The notes under the pieces: generated by a model | Told to the model about the DNA's origin: nothing | The model's input: only the letters and a program-made list of their open reading frames with translations | Databases searched by the model: none | Source: Beroe forskalii | Taxonomy: Eukaryota; Ctenophora; Nuda; Beroida; Beroidae | DNA: 64,000 nt | Assembly: GCA_011033025.1 (NCBI GenBank) | Contig: WFMF01000535.1 | Location: 1-64,000 of the forward strand | Direction of reading: 5' to 3' | In this document: one piece after another, positions 11,983 to 22,730 of the stretch | Layout: every line of letters starts with the position of its first letter | Numbering within the stretch: the first letter of the stretch is position 1 | Program-made: the position numbers and the translations under genes

Positions 11983-14900
11983 ATGATATTACCACTGAAA
12001 GAACCCACACATATCTCTGCCCCTTCTACATCCTTGACTCGGAACATCCCTACTCCTTCAGAAAACCAAACTTCTGCCCTTTCTCCTGACCACCAATCCC
12101 TGAAACCCTGCTCTTCATCTGACGTTGCCATGGTGACAGTCCTGGACTCCTTAAATCAGGCCTGTCACCAAGAAACAGAGAAAAGTCGGGGAAATGCAGA
12201 TGAGGAGAATTCCCGAATGCTTGCAGAGGAAGTAGGAAAAAGTGAAGAGAAATCTGGGAAACCAGACGAAACAGGAGAAAGTTCAGAAAAGAATAGTAAA
12301 CCAGAGAAAATAGGAGAAAATTCAGAAAAGATTAGGAAACCAGAGGAAATAGGAGAAAGTTCAGAGAAGAATAGTAAATCAGAGAAAATAGGAGAACATT
12401 CAGAAAAGAATAGGAAGCTGAAAGAAATTGGAGATAGTGCAGAGGAGGATAGGAAGCCGGAGTTAGTTCAGAAGATGTTCAAGACTTTGTCTATAGAAAC
12501 GGATATAAATGTAGCCCCTGTCAACTGGCTTAGAGGAGACATCATAGACAGAGGTGAGGATGGGAGGGGTTTGATTTAAATCAATGTGTGCTGACTTCCA
12601 ATTTCCTGTACTAATGAGTAATGATCCTATTTGTGGAGTTGTAGGGATGCAGATGGCATCATGCCAGCACTCTGATGCAGATGGCATCATGCCAGCACTC
12701 TGATATACCTCAGAGCCTATAACTTCCTCCTCTTTCAGTCACAGAATCCTGCTACTGGAGTGTCACTGACGCCCCTGAACTGTCCTCCATCAGAATGGCT
12801 GCACGACATTCCTGGAAACTACTGTCCGCTGACCTCATCTCAGATTCAAGGTTAGTCATGGTTACATGTGTGTTGTCACGGTGTTGTCATGGTTACACGA
12901 GGTGTTGTGATGGTGCTGTCATGGTAACTTTCTAACTTATGCATCGTGTTGTCACGGTAACACATTCAGGAACATTAAGAAGCTACTGAAGATGGACAGG
13001 GATAAGGAAGAGGTGAGCATGGCAGTGCACAGGATTGGGAAGACGCTCCTACTAGACGAATTCCCTATTGAAAGGTGAGGTGTTGTCATGGTGAGATTCC
13101 ATGGCAACGCTATACCTCCCTATTGAAAGACGAGGTTTAGCTTTGCCAACGTGTGAACTGAGGTGTAGTTTAATTCTTGATTTGTAACTCGTGTCGTTGA
13201 AGGCTGGAGATTTCACAATTTCCTGCAATGAACTAGCACGAATGAATTCACCATTTCAACTAATATTCTTGCATGTTCTCTGTGAGATGGAGTCGCCGTT
13301 CATAACTCAATGCTGGCTCTCATTACTCCTTTATAATACTCGCCCCAGGTACATACCACAACGACAAGAGAAGATGACAAAGAAAAAGAAGAAGAAGAAC
13401 AAAAGCAGCACTCACGTGAACACGATATCTAAGTTCCTTTACCACACCATCCTCCATAACAGCTACATCACTGCACCGGAGTCTAACGTTGTGGTGAGTA
13501 GAAGATATGTTTCAATCTCCAGAATCATGTTCATCGATAAGATAACTAAAGAATGATTGAATATAACTTGAGTTGGTAGGTATGAAATGAATGTTCACCA
13601 TGTGGGCATGAAAAGATGAAATGAGGAAATGTTATATAGATTTTCCTACCATCCCTTTACTCCGCACACAAAAAATAGACGGTTATTTTCAACAATTGGG
13701 CAGCGCGAACATATCAAATGACGTGATAAACATTTCGAGCGCCTATTTATTCTGCTCGCATCCCAATGTGCATGACATATAAGGAAGTGTTATTGCTATT
13801 CACCTACCATACCAGGCCCGGAAGAACTCGTTGTCAAGCAGTGACATCATGGTGGGGATGGGAGACCCCCTCTCCAAGATAACCCTGGAAGTGCCCCAGA
13901 TCCTCGACACTAAGCTCTACCCGCCAAGGGACTACAACAGGACCGTGTATTGGGACTTCGAGGATATCCAGATGCTGCTAGGTGAGATGTTGTAAACCCA
14001 CGGCGGGGTGCCACTAACTAACAAAGTGCAATCCTGGGTTCTTGAAAATACGCTCAAAAACTTGAATACCAATTCCGTGTTGTGATAGTAACAGACAATG
14101 AATACTTAACCAACGATTCCCAGGCAACAACATGCCCATTATTGGGGGTTGCTAAACTCACGTTTCCCAGGCAACAACATGCCCATATCAATATAAGGGG
14201 GTTACTTAACCCACGTTTACCAGGCAACAGCATGCCCATATTTGGGGGTTGCTTAATCCACGTTTCCCAGGCAACAACATGCCCATATTTGGCGGTTACT
14301 TAACTCACGTTTCCCAGGCAACAACATGCCCATATTTGGGGGATACTTACTAACTTAACCCACGTTTCCCAGGCAACAACATGCCCATATTTAGGGGTTG
14401 CTTAACCCACGTTTCCCAGGCAACAACATGCCCATATTTGGGGGTGGCGAGTACCCTGCCATTTCCCTCAAGTTGCGGGACATGAAGGAGCCAATCAACG
14501 TACTGACAGGGATAGACTGCTGGCTGGACAACCTCATCTGCAATGTGCCCGAGCTGGCCATGTGCTGGCACCTGGATGGCTTCGTGCAGGTTGCTGTGTT
14601 GCTATAGCAACATGCGTGTTGTCATGTGTTGTGTTCTGGTATCCTGATATTCGTTGTCATAGAAACATGTCATCATATCTCGTGTTGTCATGCTATCGCT
14701 TGCTGACACCACCTTAACATAAACAGATAAACCTCCTCCCCAGGGCTATGAACTGTATAAGACGGAAGAGATTCCTAACCTTGAGAACTGTAAGTTCGAC
14801 CCTGTGGTTATCAAGGACTTGGCTGGCAACGTTCTGAAGTTCCTGAAAGCGAGGTGTGTCAAGGAGGGCCACACTTACTGGCTTTACAGAGCCAAAGGGG

Positions 14901-17900
14901 ACGACATCGTCAAACTCTACGACCTGTCCTCCATCTGCACGGGCATGAACCTCAACGAAATCAACCCGTTCTCCACCCCCGTGGCGATGCTATGCTTCAA
15001 GGTAACGAAATCAACCCGTTCTCCACCCCCGTGGCGATGCTATGCTTCAAGGTAACGAAATCAACCCGTTCTCCACCCCGTGGCGATGCTATGCTTCAAG
15101 GTAACGAAATCAACCCTTCTCCACCCCGTGGCGATGCTATGCTTCAAGGTAACGAAATCAACCCGTTCTCCACACCCGTGGCGATGCTATGCTTCAAGGT
15201 AACGAAATCAACCCGTTCTCCACCCCCGTGGCGATGCTATGCTTCAAGGTAACGAAATCAACCCGTTCTCCACCCCGTGGCGATGCTATGCTTCAAGGTA
15301 ACGAAATCAACCCGTTCTCCACCCCCGTGGCGATGCTATGCTTCAAGGTAACGAAATCAACCCCTTCTCCACCCCCGTGGCGATGCTATGCTTCAAGGTA
15401 ACGAAATCAACCCGTTCTCCACCCCGTGGCGATGCTATGCTTCAAGGTAACGAAATCAACCCCTTCTCCACCCCCGTGGCGATGCTATGCTTCAAGGTAA
15501 CGAAATCAACCCGTTCTCCACCCCCGTGGCGATGCTATGCTTCAAGGTAACGAAATCAACCGTTCTCCACCCCCGTGGCGATGCTATGCTTCAAGGTAAC
15601 GAAATCAACCCCTTCTCCACCCCCGTGGCGATGCTATGCTTCAAGGTAACGAAATCAACCCGTTCTCCACTCCCGTGGCGATGCTATGCTTCAAGGTAAC
15701 GAAATCAACCCGTTCTCCACCCCCGTGGCGATGCTATGCTTCAAGGTAACGAAATCAACCCCTTCTCCACCCCCGTGGCGATGCTATGCTTCAAGGTAAC
15801 GAAATCAACCCTTCTCCACCCCCCGTGGCGATGCTATGCTTCAAGGTAACGAAATCAACCCGTTCTCCACCCCCCGTGGCGATGCTATGCTTCAAGGTAA
15901 CGAAATCAACCCCGTTCTCCACCCCCGTGGCGATGCTATGCTTCAAGGTAACGAAATCAACCCCTTCTCCACCCCCGTGGCGATGCTCTGCTTCAAGGTA
16001 ACGAAATCAACCCGTTCTCCACCCCCGTGGCGATGCTATGCTTCAAGGTAACGAAATCAACCCCTTCTCCACCCCCGTGGCGATGCTATGCTTCAAGGTA
16101 ACGAAATCAACCCGTTCTCCACTCCCGTGGCGATGCTCTGCTTCAAGGTAACGAAATCAACCCGTTCTCCACCCCCGTGGCGATGCTATGCTTCAAGGTA
16201 ACGAAATCAACCCGTTCTCCACCCCCGTGGCGATGCTATGCTTCAAGGTAACGAAATCAACCCCTTCTCCACCCCCGTGGCGATGCTATGCTTCAAGGTA
16301 ACGAAATCAACCCCTTCTCCACCCCCGTGGCGATGCTATGCTTCAAGGTAACGAAATCAACCCGTTCTCCACCCCCGTGGCGATGCTATGCTTCAAGGTA
16401 ACGAAATCAACCCGTTCTCCACCCCCGTGGCGATGCTATGCTTCAAGGTAACGAAATCAACCCGTTCTCCACCCCCGTGGCGATGCTCTGCTTCAAGGTA
16501 ACGAAATCAACCCGTTCTCTACCCCCGTGGCGATGCTATGCTTCAAGGTAACGAAATCAACCCGTTCTCCACCCCCGTGGCGATGCTCGCTTCAAGGTAA
16601 CGAAATCAACCTGTTCTCCACCCCCGTGGCGATGCTATGCTTCAAGGTAACGAAATCAACCCCTTCTCCACCCCGTGGCGATGCTCTGCTTCAAGGTAAC
16701 GAAATCAACCCCTTCTCCACCCCCGTGGCGATGCTATGCTTCAAGGTAACGAAATCAACCCCTTCTCCACCCCCGTGGCGATGCTATGCTTCAAGGTTTT
16801 ATCCTCCTATCAATCATTAGATTGCCAAACATCACTGCTCCTGCATCCTTTATAAACTTATAAACATTGCTCCTTTATAAGCTGAATCTCAGGTAGCACA
16901 GCGTTTGTACGAGGAAGGACGCTCAGAAGACCGGAGTACGATATACACCCTCCTCCAGAACACACTGAACCTCATTCCCCCCTCCTCCTACCCCCAAATG
17001 TCAGGAACTGCTCACTTCATGATAGCTGATCTGTTCCTGTCCAACAGCTTCCAGCTAAGCAATGAAAAGAAGATTAAACTTACAGTGCAGCCTCTATACG
17101 AGTGCCAGTGAGTTGACATGAGTTAATTATTCCATATTAGGTAAACACGTGATTCACTCATTGCACTAGGTGATTTTACCATATTAGGTAAACACGTGTG
17201 CTCACTTACTGTGTAGCTTCTATACGGGATGTTTTAATTCTACAGATTGGTTCTTGCTCACGGCTGTCGGCTATGATAGAACCTCAGTGGTAACTGTTTG
17301 TTAGGAATGGATCTCATTTGTTGATGTTTGTTAAGACTGGCTCTGATTGGTTGATGTTTGTAAAGACTGACTCTGATTGGCTGTTGTTTGTCAGGACTGA
17401 CTCTGATTGGCTGTTGTTTGTTAAGACTGACTCTGATTGGCTCCCAGGTTTGAGAACCTGCGGGATGTGTGTGAGGTATCTATTGAGAGAGATCTGCTGG
17501 ACAGCTCTTGGGACCCTCCCTTGCAGCAGTACTACTGGAAGAACATCGCCACCGACTTGAAACACCAGAAGAAGATGTCTTTGAAACACATCATCTCCGG
17601 TGGGTCACCACAAACACACACACACACACACACACAAACATACAACACATGCACACATATCTCCTTTTCCATCAGAACTTCCTCATCCCCTTTCCCTTCT
17701 AGATTTCATAAACTCACTCCAACATAGTAAATAGTTGAGATGTTCTATTCTTCTATTGTTCTTTACGTCATGTCGCAGGGAATCGAACTCGGGATCTTTC
17801 GATCACGAGACGGACCGAAAACCAATACACCAACTGACCACTACTATCTCCTCTTCAGCGCTTGAAGTGGTGGGAGGGCAGACCGACAGTTGGGCTGTCA

Positions 17901-18430
17901 AGCTGCAGAAGTTGCTGCTGTTCAAGGCGTCAGCCATCTTCCTCCATGAGTCTGAGGCTGCACAAGGCTCTGCTGCTTTCACTAACGCGCTCCTGTCACT
18001 AATAGCACTGGATGCTTACAACAGCTTACTCTACTCTAAAGGTTGTGTGCAGTGTTCCTTACTTGCAAATCCCAGTTCAAATATCCATATCTGAGGGCAG
18101 GAAATATTAAAACCCAACACCCCTCAGACACACTGTACCAGCACGGGTACGGCTACGACATTCTGAGATGTGTAGTGTTGTGTCGTGTAGCTGATGTTCT
18201 GCTGAACGAGATAGTCTCCCCTGCTGGATCCAGGTAACGCGCGCCTCTGCAAAGTTATTACCTAATTCTAGGGAACCTTACTAGCTTGATAACACCCGAG
18301 CTGTTATGATGGTGCTTAGTTATATCATTCCTTGACTCAACAACCGAAAGTGAACCTCCTCCTCCCTCAGGACTTCGACCACCCTCTCCACTCTAGATAA
18401 CATCCTACTCTCCTTCACCAACTGTACCAG
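11983..18430 (+). CDS. EDRF1: EDRF1 (erythroid differentiation-related factor 1 family), exons 1-12
   Basis: EDRF1-family proteins are large TPR-containing proteins linked in vertebrates to erythroid gene regulation; their biochemical role is poorly defined. Exons: 11983-12553, 12739-12850, 12970-13074, 13349-13493, 13816-13981, 14420-14589, 14744-15001, 16893-17107, 17448-17599, 17859-18041, 18128-18233, 18371-18430. All have GT-AG borders with matching phases. Family hallmarks are the helix MAVHRIGKTLLLDEFPIE, the core NMPIFGGGEYPAISLKLRD followed by PINVLTGIDCWLDNLICNVP, KTEEIPNLEN, and KEGHTYWLYRAKGDDIVKLY. Exon 1 encodes a lineage-specific charged region of ~14-residue repeats. Joined to exons 13-19 of copy 2 (44394-50029), the sum is 3552 nt, exactly 1184 codons, close to human (~1238 aa). 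The first ATG is used; further upstream exons cannot be excluded. Confidence 0.9.
12265..12470 (+). repeat. In-frame 42-bp coding repeats in EDRF1 exon 1
   Basis: Five imperfect 14-residue repeats of the type KPEKIGENSEKIR, rich in Glu, Lys and Ser, all in the exon 1 frame. The vertebrate protein has no such insert here. The region is probably disordered. Confidence 0.8.
14118..14441 (+). repeat. Array containing the EDRF1 exon 6 acceptor
   Basis: Seven units of ~46-50 bp with the core ACGTTTCCCAG, then GCAACAACATGCCCATATTT, then GGGGGTTGCTTAACCC. The exon 6 acceptor (TTTCCCAG before 14420) and the first ~25 exon bases are repeated; only the last unit continues into GGTGGCGAGTACCC and the rest of the exon. 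Upstream units are decoy acceptors with decoy exon starts. Confidence 0.9.
14954..16795 (+). repeat. 50-bp array containing the EDRF1 exon 7 donor
   Basis: About 37 units of 50 bp: AACGAAATCAACCCGTTCTC, CACCCCCGTGGCGATGCTAT, GCTTCAAG, then GT. The unit is the last 48 bases of exon 7 plus the GT donor. Because 50 is not a multiple of three, reading through one unit shifts frame, so only the first donor (15002) gives the family protein. The many ~70-codon frames here are shadows. Confidence 0.95.
17300..17447 (+). repeat. 30-bp array in EDRF1 intron 8
   Basis: Five units of the type AAGACTGACTCTGATTGGCT followed by GTTGTTTGTC, abutting the exon 9 acceptor (CTCCCAG, exon starts 17448). The last unit runs directly into the polypyrimidine/AG of the acceptor, but the AG itself is not precisely repeated. 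Confidence 0.75.
17771..17845 (-). ncRNA. tRNA-like sequence (likely SINE head or tRNA relic)
   Basis: On the minus strand there is an A-box-like TAGTGGTCAGTTGG and a good B box GAGTTCGATTCC spaced as in a tRNA. The acceptor and T stems do not pair well, so this is not a convincing functional tRNA. It sits in EDRF1 intron 9. A (CA)n run at 17617-17636 lies nearby. Confidence 0.3.
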
Positions 18431-19057
18431 GTTACCTAGCAACTGTACCAGGTTGCCTAGCAACTGTACCAGGTTACCTGGCAACTGTACCAGGTTACCT
18501 AGCAACTGTACCAGGTTGCCTAGCAACTGTACCAGGTTACCTAGCAACTGTACAAGGTTACCTGGCAACTGTACCAGGTTACCTAGCAACTGTACAAGGT
18601 TACCTTGTAACTGTACCAGGTTACCTAGCAACTGTACCAGGTTGCCTAGCAACTGTACCAGGTTACCTAGCAACTGTACAAGGTTACCTGGCAACTGTAC
18701 CAGGTTACCTAGCAACTGTACAAGGTTACCTTGTAACTGTACAAGGTTGCCTAGCAACTGTACCAGGTTTCCTGGCAACTGTACCAGGTTACCTAGCAAC
18801 TGTACCAGGTTACCTGGCAACTGTACCAGGTTACCTAGCAACTGTACCAGGTTACCTAGCAACTGTACCAGGTTACCTAGCAACTGTACCAGGTTACCTA
18901 GCAACTGTACCAGGTTACCTAGCAACTGTACCAGGTTACCTAGCAACTGTACCAGGTTACCTAGCAACTGTACCAGGTTACCTAGCAACTGTACCAGGTT
19001 ACCTAGCAACTGTACCAGGTTTCCTGGCAACTGTACCAGGTTTCCTGGCAACGGTTG
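18417..19057 (+). repeat. 21-bp array containing the EDRF1 exon 12 donor (copy 1)
   Basis: About 30 units of AACTGTACCAG followed by GTTACCTAGC. ACCAG is the end of exon 12 and GTTACC the donor. The unit (7 codons) continues the exon 12 frame as repeated LPSNCTR without a stop for more than 200 codons, so whether the array is intron or coding tail depends on which GT is used. The antisense frame is open too, so openness alone proves nothing. Confidence 0.9.
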
Positions 19058-19084
19058 TCGGTTACCTAGAAAAGTTCGGAGCTA

Positions 19085-20150
19085 TACGCGATAATTACTT
19101 TAATTGGTCAATTATCTCATTAGCCGGTTGAAAACCGGTACGCAAATTAAAAGCATATAACGTTATTTTGGCTCCAGTTAATGATACCGTTGAAATTAAG
19201 TCGCTATCATTTTTACTTTCTGAGTTACAAGCGATAATTACTTTAATTGGTCAATTATCCAATTAAGGATTTGGCGAAAATATTTTTAACATGCCCTTGT
19301 GCACGCACCTCATTCTAGAGTTTCATATGCCGTTTAGATTACGGTTCTATCTTTTATGGTTCTCCCGTGAAGTGTTTTACCGTTTTGTGGTGGGTGGAGG
19401 AGGAGTCGTACCGTCCATAACACTAATTTTTGGCAAAACGGGATTTTTTTGATAATTCATTGTGAAAAAACGGTAGGACCGATTTTCATGAAATTTTAAG
19501 GGATTATTCTTTATACTATGGACTACAACTGTGCAAATTTTCATGTCCAACAGAGCTCGTTAACATGTCTTAAACGCGACTCGAAAATCGCGATTTTCGC
19601 AAATCACTGTATTTTACAAGTGGGCGCTGGCAAACTCATTTTTCAAAACATGAAAATTCGTTCTGCTACGACTTTCAGCACTTCGTGCTGGTACTCCTGG
19701 CTCTTTTACTGTGTCTGCCAAGCAGTCCCGGAATTTTCAAAATTCCTTCGCCGTCGAGTTGCTTATGATGAATAAAAATTTTGAGAATTTTGTCCGAATT
19801 ATTGGTTCACCCTGAGGGGCGTGGGAGGCCACGCCCTTTTTTTCGCAAAAATTAAAGTTTCGAATTTTTTCGAAATTCCTTCGCCATCAAGTTGCTTATG
19901 ATCAGTTAAGCTTTTGAGAATTTTGTTCGCATGATTGGGTCGCCCTGAGGGGCGTGGCAGGCCACGCCCTTTTTTCCGCGAAAAATTGAAATTCGAATTT
20001 TTTCAAAATTCCTCCGCCATCGAGTTGCTTATGATGACTAAAGGTTTTGAGAATATTTTCTGCAATATTGGGTTACCGTTGGGGGCGTGGGAAGCTTTTT
20101 TTCGAAGAAATTAAAGTTTCGAATTTCCCCTCCAAACTCGCACGGTCAAA
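19085..20150 (+). repeat. Uncharacterised dispersed element R1 (intron 12, copy 1)
   Basis: Non-coding block with GCGATAATTACTTTAATTGG, CTCGTTAACATGTCTTAAAC and several GGGGCGTGGGAGGCCACGCC segments followed by AT-rich sequence. A shortened version is at 42716-43463, and a reverse-complement version at 38190-39235. I do not recognise the family and see no open frame with protein-like content. Confidence 0.75.
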
Positions 20151-20712
20151 TCACTGTCAAAGGGACATGTGGCCGTTAGCTCATGCGGCTGCCATCATTT
20201 GCCGTCCGTAGGACGGGAACCGACTAGTCCATATAAGGACATCTGATATATAGCACAGTTTATCCATTGAATAATGTAACACTGTTATATTATAAAGTAA
20301 GATTAGCTTCTCTTTTCTTAAGTTTGAGAGCTGTAAACGTAACGTCCGAGCTGTGTGAGGGCAAATCTGGGGTTGTGTTGAGAAACTTTGTATATACCAA
20401 CATCTGACACCATAGCTGTTCAGTGTTCGTACTGAACGCAACCTCTCAGCTTCAGTTCCTAATTTAACATGCCGTTCAGCAAGGACATCCACTAAGCTCG
20501 CCAGGCTAGGCCATATACGAACAACCATAGGGACAGAAGTTGGTTTTATACCTTAAGGGTCTTGAAGACACTTCCTTGTGTTTGAAATTAGATATCAACA
20601 CAATACTGTTATCTTCGATCTTGATGTTATTTGTTATCCAAGGTCATATGAATCGAGTGATGGCTTTATAATATTTTAACAAGGGTCACCACAAGCCAGT
20701 GATGAGCCGGAT
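20151..20712. other. Non-coding intron 12 sequence unique to copy 1
   Basis: No counterpart in copy 2. A 115-codon minus-strand frame (20181-20528) exists, but I recognise no family in it. It may be part of a transposable element together with the flanking repeats. Confidence 0.4.
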
Positions 20713-21936
20713 TGGTGTGTCAGTGATGTGTCAGTGATGTGTCAGACTTGTGTCAGTGATGTGTCAGACTTGTGTCAGTGATGTGTCAGACTTGTGTCAG
20801 TGATGTGTCAGACTTGTGTCAGTGATGTGTCAGTGATGTGTCAGACTTGTGTCAGTGATGTGTCAGACTTGTGTCAGTGATGTGTCAGACTTGTGTCAGT
20901 GATGTGTCAGACTTGTGTCAGTGATGTGTCAGACTTGTGTCAGTGATGTGTCAGACTTGTGTCAGTGATGTGTCAGACTTGTGTCAGACTTGTGTCTTAA
21001 CAGTATGCACTTTATTGAGAGTGTTATGAAATTACCTAACCAATTTATTTTCAGCATATTATTTGACATATTATATTTATTTCCTTAATGGGTAGCCTTG
21101 ATAACAGTCTTAATGATTGACTAAGTGCTGTCGCTCAGCACAACCGAGAAGTCTCTTTATATAAATTATTGAAAAAATGTATATTGTAATTGTGCTGTAA
21201 AATGATATTCAAATTCAAATTCAAATGTGTCAGACTTGTGTCAGTGATGTGTCAGTGATGTGTCAGACTTGTGTCAGTGATGTGTCAGACTTGTGTCAGT
21301 GATGTGTCAGACTTGTGTCAGTGATGTGTCAGACTTGTGTCAGTGATGTGTCAGACTTGTGTCAATCAGTGATGTGTCAGACTTGTGTCAGTGATGTGTC
21401 AGACTTGTGTCAGACTTGTGTCAGTGATGTCAGACTTGTGTCAGTGATGTGTCAGACTTGTGTCAGTGATGTGTCAGACTTGTTGTCAGTGATGTCAGAC
21501 TTGTGTCAGTGATGTCAGACTTGTGTCAGTGATGTCAGACTTGTGTCAGTGATGTGTCAGACTTGTGTCAGTGATGTCAGACTTGTGTCAGTGATGTCAG
21601 ACTTGTGTCAGTGATGTGTCAGACTTGTGTCAGTGATGTGTCAGTGATGTGTCAGACTTGTGTCAGTGATGTGTCAGACTTGTGTCAGACTCAGACTTGT
21701 GTCAGATGTCAGACTTGTGTCAGTGATGTGTCAGACTTGTGCTGCGATGTGTCAGACTTGTGTCAGTGATGTGTCAGACTTGTGTCAGTGATGTGTCAGA
21801 CTTGTGTCAGTGATGTGTCAGACTTGTGTCAGTGATGTGTCAGACTTGTGTCAGAGGTGATGTGTCAGACTTGTGACTTGTGTCAGACTTGTGTCAGTGA
21901 TGTCAGACTTTGTGTCAGTGATGTGTCAGACTTGTG
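20713..21936 (+). repeat. TGTGTCAGACTTGTGTCAGTGA minisatellite (copy 1), split by an insertion
   Basis: Tandem units of 17-18 bp built from GTGTCAGTGAT and GTGTCAGACTT fill 20713-20995 and 21226-21936 and are interrupted by a short retrotransposon end. The shorter copy-2 version is at 43464-43740. It lies inside EDRF1 intron 12. Confidence 0.92.
20996..21225 (+). mobile_element. 5'-truncated LINE 3' end with (ATTCAA)n tail
   Basis: A 230-bp unique segment inside the minisatellite ends in ATTCAAATTCAAATTCAAAT, a short tandem 3' tail typical of CR1/L2-type non-LTR retrotransposons, preceded by an AT-rich 3' UTR-like stretch. The copy-2 array lacks it, so it is a recent insertion. The family assignment is inferred from the tail only. 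Confidence 0.6.
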
Positions 21937-22587
21937 CTCGGAGCAAAAATGGCGTCCAAAAATCGAAATTTTTCCTGATGGAGATAGAGCTTAGCTTTTG
22001 GTTGCATTCGATCTGTCTCGATGAGCTGATCATTTTAGTGTATTTGTTAAAATCGGATGAAAAATGGCCAAGTTATGCCCATGCGAAGCGCGCGCGCCAA
22101 AGTGGCAGTTGGCCTATTTTCGGCCTTAAGATGGCCATTTTGGCCACATTTTTGGAGATATGAGCTTCAAACTTGTTTTGCCCATCATTTAGGTCAAAAT
22201 TGATGGGCAAACCAATTTTTAAGTGAATTGGACTTTATTTGGCCATTTAGCCCATAAAAACCTTCAAAAATCCACTTAATCGCTTATATCTCAGTTAGCG
22301 CTTTTGCCCAAATGGACTTTACTCTTTTCGCTACTCCTCCGCCATTTTCAATGTTTCTGCATGAAATTTTCAGAATCGCTTTGAAAGTAGAAACGGTATT
22401 CTAACTCAAATTGCTGTTTTTGTGTATTTCAATGGTGCAGAGATTGGGGATTCAATCTGCCCTCTCATTACCTCATAACGTATACCTGTTGATGTGATGA
22501 TCGATTTGGATAATAATGATATTGTCGGTTCATCTAAAACCTTTGTATTGTAAGTTTGTAAACCGTATTATTTTCCTATTCCCTCAG
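21937..22587. other. Intron 12 conserved block before exon 13 (copy 1)
   Basis: Near-identical to 43741-44393. It contains CTCGGAGCAAAAATGGCGTC and repeated GGCCATTTTGGCC-like text. The 96-codon frame at 21873-22163 is not supported as a gene. No element ends are visible. Confidence 0.5.
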
Positions 22588-22730
22588 TTATCTGGATGTT
22601 AACTCCGCTAAGATATTCGAGTACTGCTACTCTATGTATGGAGGGATCTTTAACTAAACGCGTTATCAGGTGAGATCTTATACTCTGATTGGATCTCTTG
22701 TAGATCCATCCCCCGTTTAGTAGTAGTATA

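Noticed and set aside
17771..17845. Functional tRNA gene
   Set aside because: A and B boxes are present, but acceptor and T stems do not pair. Kept only as tRNA-like.
18320..19051. GNLVQLL leucine-rich-repeat-like protein on the minus strand
   Set aside because: Antisense reading of the 21-bp array; it resembles a leucine-rich repeat only by composition.
20181..20528. 115-codon minus-strand protein
   Set aside because: No recognisable motif, no counterpart in copy 2, and the surroundings are repeats.
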